Shown here: one piece after another, positions 1-10,487 of the stretch
Layout of the letters: each line of letters opens with the position of its first letter
Position numbering within the stretch: position 1 is the stretch's first letter
Source: Streptomyces sp. V4I2
GTDB taxonomy: Bacteria; Actinomycetota; Actinomycetes; Streptomycetales; Streptomycetaceae
Assembly: GCF_030817655.1 (NCBI RefSeq)
Contig: NZ_JAUSZM010000003.1
Span: 4,154,001 to 4,218,000, forward strand
Direction of reading: 5' to 3'
Length of the DNA: 64,000 nt
The notes under the pieces: model-generated
Told to the model about the DNA's origin: nothing
The model's input: only the letters and a program-made list of their open reading frames with translations
Database searches by the model: none
Position numbers and translations under genes: made by a program

Positions 1-717
1 TCGGTGCAGCATGAGCCACCCGTAGGTCCGCTCGACCGTCCAGCGTTTCGGGATGGGGGTGAATCCCCTGGCCCCAGGGGTGCGTTGGGCGATTTCGAGG
101 TCGATGCCGAGGGCTGCGGCGTGCTCGACGAAGTGCGTGCGGTAGCCGCCGTCGGCCCAGACCTTGCGCAGGGTGGGGTGGTCGGTGGCGGCCTGCTCCA
201 GGAGGGGGCGGCCGGCGGTGGAGTCCTGGACGCCGGCCGCGGTGACCAGCACCGCGAGCAGCAGGCCGAGGGTGTCGGTGATGATGTTGCGCTTGCGGCC
301 CACGATCTTTTTGCCCGCGTCGATGCCCTGCGTCCTGGCGGGGACGGAGGTGGAGGTCTTGACGCTCTGGGCGTCGATCACGCAGGCGGAGGGGTGCCGG
401 TGTTTGCCCTCCTGCTGGCGCACCAGCTCCCGTAATAGGCCGTTGAGCTGGGCGAAGATCCCGTCGGTCTGTCATTTGGCGACGTAGCCGTAGACCGTCT
501 GGTGGGGCGGAAAGTCGTGCGGGAGGTAGGCCCACTGGCAGCCGGTGCGGTCGACATACAGGATCGCGTTCATGATCTCGCGCAGGTCGTGCCGGGGCGG
601 CCGGCCGAAGTCCAGGGCCCGACGCCGGCGTTCGAGGCGCCAGGCGGACAGCACCGGCTCGATCAACTCCCAGCGGGCATCGGACAGATCACTCGGGTAC
701 GCGCGACGTTCCGCCAT
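1..717 (-). pseudogene. IS5-family transposase, interrupted by one nonsense codon and cut by the window edge
   Basis: A DDE transposase of the IS5 family. The reading frame starts at 717 (MAERRAYPSD...) and ends at a TGA at 474..472 after GYVAK. The same frame then stays open to base 1 and reads QTDGIFAQLN, with the catalytic blocks IDAQSVKTS (first Asp), WADGGYRTHF (second Asp) and VERTYGWL (Glu). IS5 relatives have Trp after GY(F/V)AK, so the stop is best read as TGG changed to TGA by one substitution at base 472. Everything else looks intact, so inactivation is recent or depends on readthrough. The 3' end lies outside the window and I could not place the terminal repeats. Confidence 0.88.
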
Positions 718-947
718 GACCTGGACGTACCGCCGGTCGGGGGCGTGCGCCCAGGCGTGCATCCTGCCTTGCGGAAGCACGGCCCAGACAGGGGCGTCCA
801 GGGTTGAGACGGGCGCGAGCCGATTCCGACCCCGCACGTCACACCATCCGCCCCGACAAACACGACCGGTTCAGCACCCTCATCAGCACCCGACGACCGC
901 GCTAATCAAACCTGGAGCTATCACCGCACCGCAGATGAAAACGACCT

Positions 948-1802
948 CTAAGACACCACGTCCTTGCGGGCGAAGCCCCTGAAGGCCAGGGCGAACAGCA
1001 CCACGGCGTACGTTATGGAAACGGCCGTGCCCTGGATCATGCCGGACCACTCGGCATTCGGCTGGATGGCGTCCGCCCAGGCGAACTGCCAGTGCGCGGG
1101 CAGGAAGTGACGCCAGTCGCCGAGGGCCGTCACGGCGTCGAGGACGTTGCCGACGATGGTCAGACCGACCGCGCCGCCGACCGCGCCGAGCGGGGCGTCC
1201 GTCTTGGTCGACAGCCAGAACGCGAGCCCGGCGGTGACCAGTTGGGACACGAAGATGAACGCCACGACCACCACCAGCCGCTGGGCGGCCGTGCCCGGGG
1301 CGAGGGAACCGCCGGTGGGGATCTCCAACGAGCCCCAGCCGTAGGCTGCGGTGCCGACGGCCAGCGCCATCACCGGCAGCAGGATCATCGCGGCGAGGCT
1401 GAGGCCGAGCCCGACGACGAGCTTCGACCACAGCAGCCGGGCGCGCGGCACGGGGGCCGCCAGCAGATACCGCAGGGAGGACCAGCTCGCCTCGGAGGCG
1501 ACCGTGTCCCCGCAGAACAGGGCCACCGGGATGACGAGCAGGAAGCCCGCCGACACGAACAGGTTCACCGCGGCGAAGTTCGCGCCGGACGCGGTGGCCG
1601 TGTCCATCAGGGTCACCCGGTTGCCCCGCTCGTCCGGGTCTCCGCCGACCGCGAAGGCGATCAGCAGGACGAACGGCAGCACGGCGAGGATGGCCCCCAT
1701 GACCAGCGTGCGGCGGCGCTTGAGCTGGCGGACCAGTTCGACGCGGAGCGGCAGCGTACGGCCTGCCTGGTAACCGGAGGCGACCTCGGTGAGCGTGCTC
1801 AT
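948..1802 (-). CDS. ABC-2 type transporter permease
   Basis: A 284-aa integral membrane subunit of an ABC-2 type exporter. After a basic cytoplasmic start (RQLKRRRT) there are about six hydrophobic segments, beginning with LVMGAILAVLPFVLLIAF and ending near VSITYAVVLFALAF. The start ATG overlaps the stop of the upstream hydrolase/ATPase gene by 4 nt (ATGA), so the two are translationally coupled and very likely form one transporter. The substrate is unknown. The family handles drugs, polysaccharides and lantibiotics, and nothing here decides between them. Confidence 0.85.
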   Translation of the reverse strand: MSTLTEVASGYQAGRTLPLRVELVRQLKRRRTLVMGAILAVLPFVLLIAFAVGGDPDERGNRVTLMDTATASGANFAAVNLFVSAGFLLVIPVALFCGDTVASEASWSSLRYLLAAPVPRARLLWSKLVVGLGLSLAAMILLPVMALAVGTAAYGWGSLEIPTGGSLAPGTAAQRLVVVVAFIFVSQLVTAGLAFWLSTKTDAPLGAVGGAVGLTIVGNVLDAVTALGDWRHFLPAHWQFAWADAIQPNAEWSGMIQGTAVSITYAVVLFALAFRGFARKDVVS

Positions 1803-4453
1803 GCCGAACCTCCGATCAAGGTGAGGAAGGCGTCCTCGAGACCGCGGTGCGGTCCGACCGACTGGACGGGCACCTCGAGCCGGACGAGTTCGGCGACCAG
1901 GCCCTGGGCACTGCCCTCGGCCTCGAGCCGGACCAGGAGGCCGTCGTCAGTGCGGACTGCGGAGCTTACGCCCGGCAGGGCGGCGATCTTCTCGACGACC
2001 GGCTCCTCCACCGGCTCGGAGGTGCCGACGAGCAGGGTGTCGCCGGAGCCGACGATCTCCCCAACCGGGCCTGCCTGCACGAGCCGGCCCCGGTCCATCA
2101 CCAAGAGATGGGTGCAGGTCTGCTCGACCTCGGCCAGCAGATGGCTGGAGACGATCACCGTGCGGCCGGCGGCCGCGTACCCGATCATAACCTCGCGCAT
2201 CTCGCGGATCTGGGGCGGGTCGAGGCCGTTGGTGGGTTCGTCGAGGATGAGCAGGTCCGGCAGGCCCAGCATGGCCTGGGCGATGGCGAGCCGTTGGCGC
2301 ATGCCTTGGGAGTAGGTGCGCACGGGACGCTCCAGCGCGTCCCCCAGACCTGCGATCTCCAGCGCCTCGTCCAGGTGCGCGTCCTCCGTGGGACGGCCGG
2401 TCGCCCGCCAGTACAGCTCCAGGTTCTCGCGTCCGGTCAGGTGCGGGAGGAAACCGGCGCCCTCGACGAAGGAGCCGACCCTCGACAGCACCGGGGCGCC
2501 TGGGCGGATCGCGTGGCCGAAGATCCGGGTCTCGCCGCCGTCCGGTGTGATCAGACCCATCAGCATGCGCAGGGTCGTGGTCTTGCCGGCGCCGTTCGGC
2601 CCCAGCAGGCCCAGGACCTGGCCCTTCTCCACTCGGAAGGACAGGTTCTGCACCGCGTAACGGTCCGCCGACCCCGCGTACCGCTTGCTCAGGTCCGTGA
2701 TCTGGAGGGGGACCTCGGCCAGCCGCGGGTCGGGGGCCGGCGTCGCCGTGCCGCGGCGGCCGGTCAGCAGCAGCGTCAGCGCGAGCACGGCGCCCACGAG
2801 CGGCAGCCACCACACCCACCCGGGCAGCGGTGCGGCCGTGGTCGTCACACCGGGTGCGGTCGGCACCTTCAGGTCGCCCTTCAGGGCCACGGTGTACGTC
2901 GCCGGGGCGACCGGTGAGGCGTAGCCGAGGTCCGTGGAGGCCAGGACCAGGTGCAGACGGTGGCCCTTCTCCACCTCGTGATCGACGGCGGGCAGCGTGA
3001 ACGTCACGTCCTTGCCGGCCTTGGCGCCCTCGACCCGGACGGGTGCGACCAGCTGCGAGGGCAGCACCGGCTGGGCCGCTCCCGGGCCGACGTCGTACAC
3101 CTTCCCGAAGAGCACGGCGACGTCGCTGGTCGAGCGCACATGGACGGTGACCGTCGGGGAGCCGGTGATCCGGAGGTCACGGGTCATGGGCGCCGACTCG
3201 AAGCGGGCGTACTGGCCGGGGAAGTCCAGTGACACTCCGACCCCCAGCGAGGACAGCTGGGCGAGGCCACCTGCGCCGCCGAGGCCGGGCAGGGCGGAGA
3301 CGGCGGGCGGGGTCGCGCCCGCAGGGTTGACGAAGCTCTGCTCGCGTCCGGTCAGGGCGACCGGCTGCTGTCCGTTCCCCAGTCCCGGATACCTGTCTCC
3401 GCTCGCTCCCCTCAACTGCGCGGCGCCGTCGGTGGAGTCGACGCCTCCGGTGCGAGTGATCCGGAAGGCCGGCCCGGTGTCGACACCCTTGTCGTCCTTG
3501 AGGTAGCGATCGAACCACGAGCGCACGCGTGCCTGGACACGGCTGGTCTCCATGTCGCCGCCGTCGTGCCCGCCCGCGATCCAGTCGACGTCGACCGGCG
3601 CGCCGTTGGCCCGGATCGCCTTCGCTGCCGCGTCGGCCTGGCCGAGCGGGAAGAGGGAGTCCGTCTGGCCCTGCGTGATGAGCGTGGGCACCTTGATGCG
3701 GTCCCCGACGGCGGACGGCGAGCGCTCCTGAAGAAGGTTGCGCGCCTCGGCGTCCGGCGTGCCGGACTCGGCGACCCGGTCGTACATCCGGCACAGCTGC
3801 GCCTCGAACCGGTCGCAGCCGCCACCGGAGTTGACAAAGATGCCGCTCCACAGCTTCTTGAAGACGCCGTTCGGAAACAGCGCGTCCGCGAGGTTCCAGT
3901 AGGTGATGGCCGGGGCGATGGCGTCCACCCGGTGGTCGTACCCGGCGGCCAGCAGGGAGATCGCGCCGCCGTACGAGTTGCCGGCCATGCCCACACGCGG
4001 GTCGTCGGCCTTGTCGAGCTGCACCTCGGGCTGTTTCGCCAGCCAGTCGATCAGCTTCGACACGTCGGCGACCTCGCCGTCGGGGTCGTTCAGCCCTATC
4101 TTCCCGGTGGACTTCCCGAAGCTCCGCGCCGACCATGTCAGCACCGCGTATCCGTCCCTGGCCAGGTCCTCGGCCTGCTGCTGGACGTCGGCCTTGCTGC
4201 CGCCGAAGCCGTGTGCCAGCAGGACGGCGGGGCGGCGACCGCCCTCACCGGCTGTGATGTACGACGTGTCGAGGCGCACCCCGTCGCCCACTGCCATGAC
4301 CCGGTCGGTGCGGTGCACGGGCGGGGGCGCGCCGTCGGAGGCGACGGCCCGCCACGTGCCGGCACCGCCGAGCACGACCACGGCGGCTGCGGCGGCGGCC
4401 AACCGTCGTGGCCTCCGCCGCAGCGTCCGCGGTCCGGGAAGTCGAAGATCCAT
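1799..4453 (-). CDS. Alpha/beta hydrolase (S15/X-Pro peptidase-like) fused to an ABC transporter ATPase
   Basis: An 884-aa two-function protein. A basic N-terminus and signal-anchor (about residues 12-35) precede an alpha/beta hydrolase with nucleophile motif GNSYGG (about residue 160), a likely acid in QGQTDSLFP and His in GGHDGGD. A beta-rich domain like the C-terminal part of X-Pro dipeptidyl peptidases follows (about 400-540), then a second membrane segment (PGWVWWLPLVGAVLALTLLL, about 545-568). The C-terminal 300 residues are a complete ABC ATPase: Walker A GPNGAGKTTT, signature YSQGMRQRLA, Walker B LLILDEPTNGLD, switch SSH. By the positive-inside rule the hydrolase is outside and the ATPase inside. 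It overlaps the permease gene by 4 nt. Confidence 0.85.
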   Translation of the reverse strand: MDLRLPGPRTLRRRPRRLAAAAAAVVVLGGAGTWRAVASDGAPPPVHRTDRVMAVGDGVRLDTSYITAGEGGRRPAVLLAHGFGGSKADVQQQAEDLARDGYAVLTWSARSFGKSTGKIGLNDPDGEVADVSKLIDWLAKQPEVQLDKADDPRVGMAGNSYGGAISLLAAGYDHRVDAIAPAITYWNLADALFPNGVFKKLWSGIFVNSGGGCDRFEAQLCRMYDRVAESGTPDAEARNLLQERSPSAVGDRIKVPTLITQGQTDSLFPLGQADAAAKAIRANGAPVDVDWIAGGHDGGDMETSRVQARVRSWFDRYLKDDKGVDTGPAFRITRTGGVDSTDGAAQLRGASGDRYPGLGNGQQPVALTGREQSFVNPAGATPPAVSALPGLGGAGGLAQLSSLGVGVSLDFPGQYARFESAPMTRDLRITGSPTVTVHVRSTSDVAVLFGKVYDVGPGAAQPVLPSQLVAPVRVEGAKAGKDVTFTLPAVDHEVEKGHRLHLVLASTDLGYASPVAPATYTVALKGDLKVPTAPGVTTTAAPLPGWVWWLPLVGAVLALTLLLTGRRGTATPAPDPRLAEVPLQITDLSKRYAGSADRYAVQNLSFRVEKGQVLGLLGPNGAGKTTTLRMLMGLITPDGGETRIFGHAIRPGAPVLSRVGSFVEGAGFLPHLTGRENLELYWRATGRPTEDAHLDEALEIAGLGDALERPVRTYSQGMRQRLAIAQAMLGLPDLLILDEPTNGLDPPQIREMREVMIGYAAAGRTVIVSSHLLAEVEQTCTHLLVMDRGRLVQAGPVGEIVGSGDTLLVGTSEPVEEPVVEKIAALPGVSSAVRTDDGLLVRLEAEGSAQGLVAELVRLEVPVQSVGPHRGLEDAFLTLIGGSA

Positions 4454-4524
4454 GCGTCAACGGTACGGGTCGCCACGGACAGCCGATGCAGTCCCCAGGC
4501 GGAACCGCTCCCCCTCCCACGGGC

Positions 4525-4546
4525 GTACGGGACTGCTAACCCGTAC
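4525..4546. promoter_or_regulatory. Inverted repeat upstream of the hydrolase/ABC operon
   Basis: GTACGGG and CCCGTAC form perfect 7-bp arms around an 8-bp AT-richer spacer (ACTGCTAA), 72 bp upstream of the hydrolase/ABC start codon. The size and position suit a repressor operator, but no regulator gene is adjacent, so the binder is unknown. Confidence 0.4.
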
Positions 4547-4791
4547 CGCGTGCGTGGTACGACGACGCACGCCCCCTCCCTCTGCCGACGCGGTCCGCGC
4601 CCGCCCCGGGCGCCTGCAAGCCTATTTTCTGGTCGAATCCCAACTCATCACCGCATGGTCACACCGGAACCGCCGAAAATCGCACGATCGAAACAGAATT
4701 ACAGCGCCGAGGCACGAATTCGCCCGAGCGCGTGCCGTATTTCACTCGAATGCCTCGCACCTGGGTCACAAATGAATTCGTTGTGGGGTGT

Positions 4792-5088
4792 ATGACGAAA
4801 GCGCAACTCCCCACGGCACCCGCGGACGGGTATTCATACGGCGCCAGGACCCCCGCCTCACAGCTCGGGGAGTGGACATTCATGCCGGCCCCGGTGTCCT
4901 CCGCTCCGGAGGCGGGCGCGGTCCTCCAGCGCGGCAGGGAGCGTGTGGAGCTCAGGTACACCTCGGAGCTGCTGGACGACTTCCTGCTGGCGATGAGCCG
5001 GATCCAGGGCGACTTCACCCGCCTCTCGGACACCACCGAGTTCTCTGCCGTACCCGATACGCGGCCCCGGCGGAACAACCATGCATGA
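4792..5088 (+). CDS. Small hypothetical protein, partner of the following membrane protein
   Basis: A 98-aa protein that I do not recognise. It has no membrane segment and no signal peptide. A middle part (RVELRYTSELLDDFLLAMSRIQGDFTRL) looks helical. The start at 4792 (MTKAQLPTAP) is chosen because it sits after a GTGGGGTG purine run; an upstream ATG at 4732 is in frame but lies in AT-rich DNA that looks like promoter. Its last 8 bases overlap the next gene, so the two are probably co-expressed. Confidence 0.55.
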   Translation: MTKAQLPTAPADGYSYGARTPASQLGEWTFMPAPVSSAPEAGAVLQRGRERVELRYTSELLDDFLLAMSRIQGDFTRLSDTTEFSAVPDTRPRRNNHA

Positions 5089-5857
5089 AAGACAGCCTTC
5101 CTCTGCCTCCCGCAACGGCCACGTCGGCGAGAACCTGTACGACGCGTGGACGAACTCGAGCCGTCACGCCGCCCGTACGGTGCCCGTCAGAGAGGCATGG
5201 GCCCCGGACAAACTTCACCTCACGGCGAACTGGGACCCCGCCGAGGAGTTGGCCTACCTCCTGCAGGCCCAGACCGCCGAGCAGCAGTTGGCCGAGGGTC
5301 CCCTGTACGAGGACGGCTTCCTGCCGGAGCAGGAGCCGGTGTTCAGCCCCGAGGGGTCGGCCATGCGCCCGCGTCGCCCGGGGCACCGGCGGGTTCGCAC
5401 GCCCAAGATGCTGCTGTCGAGGATGCAGACGGTCAGCTTCCTGGTCGCCTCGTTGGCCAGCGTCGTCGTCGCCATGGTCAGTGTGTTCAGCGGAATCGTC
5501 GCCTACGACCCGTTGCGCGAGGTGGCGACCGAGGTCCCCGCCCACTCCGTTGCGGACCGCTGGTGGCCGCTGCTGGTGTACGGGCCCTGGATGGTCTCCT
5601 CCCTCTCGGTTCTGCGGGCCGCTCTGCACCGGCGCCGCGCCGCACACTCGTGGTGCATCGTGATGTTCTTCTCGGCCGTGGCCATGGCTCTGTGCGTCAT
5701 CCAGGCGCCGAGGACCCTTCCCGACATCGCAGCTGCGGCACTCCCTGCGGTCGCCGCACTGACCTGCTTCCACCAACTGGTGCGCCAGATCACGCTGACC
5801 CGTCCCCCCCGCAAGGCCGCCCGGCGGCATCGCGACGCCTCGTCGTCGTCCAAGTAA
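5081..5857 (+). CDS. DUF2637-like membrane protein
   Basis: A 258-aa protein with a long polar N-terminal part (about 1-125) and then four predicted membrane helices, including VSFLVASLASVVVAMVSVF, WWPLLVYGPWMVSSLSVL and WCIVMFFSAVAMALCVI, and a basic tail. The helix pattern and the WWPLLVYGPWM block resemble actinobacterial DUF2637/SpdB-like proteins; this is from memory, not a search. The family includes plasmid-spread proteins, but this copy is chromosomal with no transfer genes nearby. The start overlaps the upstream gene by 8 nt. Confidence 0.65.
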   Translation: MHERQPSSASRNGHVGENLYDAWTNSSRHAARTVPVREAWAPDKLHLTANWDPAEELAYLLQAQTAEQQLAEGPLYEDGFLPEQEPVFSPEGSAMRPRRPGHRRVRTPKMLLSRMQTVSFLVASLASVVVAMVSVFSGIVAYDPLREVATEVPAHSVADRWWPLLVYGPWMVSSLSVLRAALHRRRAAHSWCIVMFFSAVAMALCVIQAPRTLPDIAAAALPAVAALTCFHQLVRQITLTRPPRKAARRHRDASSSSK

Positions 5858-6514
5858 GCCAGCGCAATCTGTGAAGACGTGCCGTCGGTTCGCGATTTCC
5901 TATCAACAGACTTGTCAGTGAATTCAGTGGAGGCGTTCTGCGATCTCGTGGTGCTCGACACACCGCACGAGCGGGAGCTTTCGGGAGGGTGCGGGCCTTG
6001 ATCGGGTCGAGTGTGCCGGCAGGGCTCGGGCGGCGGGTAGAGAGTTCCGATTCGAGGCCTGGAAAACCGGCTCGATCATGACGTCATCTCGTTTGTGGGA
6101 CGCCGTTTTCGGCTTTGCCTGCCCGCCGGAAGCGTCGGCCGCCCTGGTTCCTGCCTGCCGAGCCGGGCACCCTCCTGTCGCGCTCGCCCATCGCGGAGGC
6201 AAAGGGCGGAACTCCTCAGGGAGGCAGCGCATCAGCCGGACGGGCGGGTAGGTGAATCGCGCACCACGGAATTGACCAGGATCCGCCGGGTGCCCCGCCG
6301 GGCCGCCCGGGCCGCGGGCAGGACCTTGAGGAACTCTCCGACACCAAGGGAACATCCTTTCCAGAAGCGAACATTCTGGAGGTATTCGCCATGGTTCGCC
6401 ACCCCTTCCACCGAAGCGGGACGCCCACGATCATGAGCTGTCAGGGCCACCACCCCTGGCGGGCGAGGGAGAAGTGCGTCGCCCGAGCCGGCGACCGGAT
6501 CCCGGAGGAAATCG
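5858..6514. other. Intergenic stretch without a convincing gene
   Basis: About 650 bp. The first 100 bp are relatively AT-rich. Short open frames on both strands lack ribosome sites or recognisable motifs. A GGAGG followed by ATG occurs at 6391, but its frame runs on antisense through iolA and has no protein-like composition, so I do not call it. Confidence 0.5.
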
Positions 6515-7051
6515 ATGCAGAGAACCCCGAAACGGGCAATGGAATGGCTGGCCGCCGCGGCGACCAACCCGCGAGCCTGCAAGAGGCAGTGGCGAGGGGA
6601 GTCCGGGATCGCGGTGCTGGCCTGCGGACGGTTCTGGGACGTGCTGAGCATGCCGGAGGAGCTGGGTGTGCTGGCCCTCGACACCCTGCTGTGCATTCCG
6701 CAGATGCCCGGTCCCGTACTCGCCGACACCGCCGCCCGCCGGGTGGGCTTCTTCCTGCCACCGGATCCCAAGAGCCGCTGGATCGGCTCGGACATTCGCT
6801 ATCTGGGCAAGGACGCGTGGATCACGGTGCCCGCGCCGCATCGGGCGGCCGGGCGCCTGCGCTGGCTGGTCCCGCCCGACGGCACCGGCACGCTGTTCGT
6901 CCCGGCCGCCGTGGAACTGGCACTTCAGCAGGCGCTTGGCACCCTCTCGATACAGGCCGGCGTGCGGCGGCCGTGCCCGACGTGCCGGGCGGCCGCCGCG
7001 CGGGCCCGCAGCCGGGGTGGAGGCCGCCCCGCCGACAGGCCCGCCCCGTAG
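6515..7051 (+). CDS. Hypothetical protein, weakly primase/polymerase-like
   Basis: A 178-aa soluble protein. The start is well supported by GGAGGA 5-6 nt before ATG. It contains RAMEWLAAAATNPRACKRQW, GIAVLACGRFWDVL and GPVLADTAARRVGFFLPP. Streptomyces genomes hold a group of short proteins of this kind annotated as bifunctional primase/polymerase-like; I see no catalytic acidic motif, so a polymerase function is doubtful. The C-terminal 30 residues are low-complexity Arg/Ala/Gly with a CPTC pair. Its stop is 36 bp from the convergent iolA stop. Confidence 0.6.
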   Translation: MQRTPKRAMEWLAAAATNPRACKRQWRGESGIAVLACGRFWDVLSMPEELGVLALDTLLCIPQMPGPVLADTAARRVGFFLPPDPKSRWIGSDIRYLGKDAWITVPAPHRAAGRLRWLVPPDGTGTLFVPAAVELALQQALGTLSIQAGVRRPCPTCRAAAARARSRGGGRPADRPAP

Positions 7052-7086
7052 GCGGGGACCTCACCGTACGAGGACCTGCGTCACTC

Positions 7087-8589
<1,503 letters not shown>

Positions 8590-8603
8590 GACCGAGTGCT
8601 CCT

Positions 8604-10487
8604 TCACAGATGGCGGCGTCGGGTGGAGACGTGCCGTTCGTACAGCTCACGTGCCTTCACCGCGGAGGGTCGGGTCGCGGTTTCGGCCACAGGTACATCC
8701 CACCAGGCCTGCGCCGGCGGCGGGCCCGACACTGTGTCTGCCGTTTCCGTCTCGACGTAGACACATGTGGGAGTGTCGGCCGCCCGGGCCTCCGCGAGCG
8801 CCGCCCGCAGATCCCGTACGGTCTTCGCGCGCAGCACGCGCATGCCCAGGCTCGCCGCGTTGGCGGCGAGGTCGACGGGGAGCGGCGCCCCCGTGTACGT
8901 ACCGTCCTCGGACTGGTAGCGGTACGCGGTACCGAACCGCTCGCCGCCCACCGACTCGGACAGGCCGCCGATGGACGCGTAGCCGTGGTTCTGGACGAGG
9001 AGCATCTTGATCGCGATCCCCTCCTGTACGGCCGTCACGATCTCCGTCGGCATCATCAGATAGGTTCCGTCACCGACCAGCGCCCACACGGGCCGGTCGG
9101 GTGCCGCCATCTTCACGCCGATGGCGGCCGGGATCTCGTAGCCCATGCAGGAGTAGCCGTACTCCAGGTGGTACTGGTCCCGGGAGCGCGCCCGCCACAT
9201 CTTGTGCAGGTCGCCGGGGAGCGAACCGGCCGCGTTGATGATCACGTCCGTGTCGTCGACCAGGGCGTCGAGCGCGCCGAGGACCTGGGACTGCGTCGGG
9301 CGTATGTCCGGCTCCTCCGCCTCGTAGCAGGCGTCGACGCGCTGCTCCCAGCGCTCCTTGTCCACGGTGTACTCGCGGACGTACGTGTCCGGGACCCGGT
9401 GCCCGTGCATGCCCAGGGACTGGGTGAGCTCCTGGAGGCCGCTGCGGGCGTCCGCGACGAGCGGCATCCCGGCGAGCTTGTGGCCGTCGTACGGGGCGAT
9501 GTTGAGGTTGAGGAAGCGGACACCGGGGTGTTCGAAGAGGGTGCCGGAGGCGGTGGTGAAGTCGGTGTAGCGGGTGCCGACGCCGATCACCAGGTCGGCC
9601 AGGCGGGCGAGTTCGTCGGCGGTCGCGGTGCCGGTGTGGCCGACGCCGCCGACGTCCTGGGGGTGGTCGTAGCGCAGGGAGCCCTTGCCGGCCTGGGTGG
9701 AGGCGACCGGGATACCGGTGGCCGCGGCGAACTCGGCGAGGGCCTCCTCGGCGCGGCTGTGGTGCACGCCGCCGCCCGCGATCAGCAGGGGGCGCTCGGC
9801 CGTCCTGATCGCCTCGACCGCCTCGGCGAGTTCGGTCGGGTCGGCGCCCGGACGGCGTACGACCCAGGTGCGCTCGGCGAAGAACTCGTCGGGCCAGTCG
9901 TAGGCCTCGGCCTGGACGTCCTGCGGGAGCGCGAGGGTGACCGCGCCCGTCTCCACGGGGTCGGTGAGCACCCGCATGGCCTGCAGGGCGGCCGGGATCA
10001 GGGCCTCCGGACGGGTGACGCGGTCGAAGTACCTCGACACCGGGCGCAGGCAGTCGTTGACCGACACATCGCCCGCGTACGGCAGTTCCAGCTGCTGGAG
10101 GACCGGGTCGGCGGCCCGGGTGGCGAAGGTGTCGCCGGGGAGCAGCAGGACCGGGATGTGGTTGATCGTGGCGAGGGCGGCACCGGTGACCAGGTTGGTC
10201 GCGCCGGGGCCGATGGAGGTCGTCACCGCGTGGGTGGACAGGCGGCCCGACTGCCGCGCGTAACCGACCGCCGCGTGCACCATGGACTGCTCGTTGCGGC
10301 CCTGATGGAACGGCATGTCGCCCGCGTACTCCACGAGCGCCTGGCCGAGCCCGGCGACGTTCCCGTGGCCGAAGATGCCCCAGGTCGCGCCGATCAGCCG
10401 CTGCCGTTCGCCGTCGCGTTCGGTGTACTGGGCGGACAGGAAGCGGACGAGCGCCTGCGCGACCGTGAGCCTCGTCGTTGAGGTCAT
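8604..10487 (-). CDS. iolD: 3D-(3,5/4)-trihydroxycyclohexane-1,2-dione acylhydrolase
   Basis: A 627-aa thiamine-diphosphate enzyme that hydrolyses the cyclic diketone of the inositol pathway to 5-deoxy-glucuronate. It shows the acetolactate-synthase fold: FGHGNVAGLGQALVEY near the N-terminus, THAVTTSIGPGATNLVTGAA, and the diphosphate/metal motif VGDGTYLMMPTE with NHGYASIGGLS downstream. The start at 10487 (MTSTTRLTVAQAL) overlaps the iolB stop by 4 nt; longer readings into iolB are not credible. The length is normal for the family. Confidence 0.93.
   Translation of the reverse strand: MTSTTRLTVAQALVRFLSAQYTERDGERQRLIGATWGIFGHGNVAGLGQALVEYAGDMPFHQGRNEQSMVHAAVGYARQSGRLSTHAVTTSIGPGATNLVTGAALATINHIPVLLLPGDTFATRAADPVLQQLELPYAGDVSVNDCLRPVSRYFDRVTRPEALIPAALQAMRVLTDPVETGAVTLALPQDVQAEAYDWPDEFFAERTWVVRRPGADPTELAEAVEAIRTAERPLLIAGGGVHHSRAEEALAEFAAATGIPVASTQAGKGSLRYDHPQDVGGVGHTGTATADELARLADLVIGVGTRYTDFTTASGTLFEHPGVRFLNLNIAPYDGHKLAGMPLVADARSGLQELTQSLGMHGHRVPDTYVREYTVDKERWEQRVDACYEAEEPDIRPTQSQVLGALDALVDDTDVIINAAGSLPGDLHKMWRARSRDQYHLEYGYSCMGYEIPAAIGVKMAAPDRPVWALVGDGTYLMMPTEIVTAVQEGIAIKMLLVQNHGYASIGGLSESVGGERFGTAYRYQSEDGTYTGAPLPVDLAANAASLGMRVLRAKTVRDLRAALAEARAADTPTCVYVETETADTVSGPPPAQAWWDVPVAETATRPSAVKARELYERHVSTRRRHL

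Noticed and set aside
721..947. Exact right end and inverted repeat of the IS element
   Set aside because: The other end is outside the window, so terminal repeats cannot be matched.
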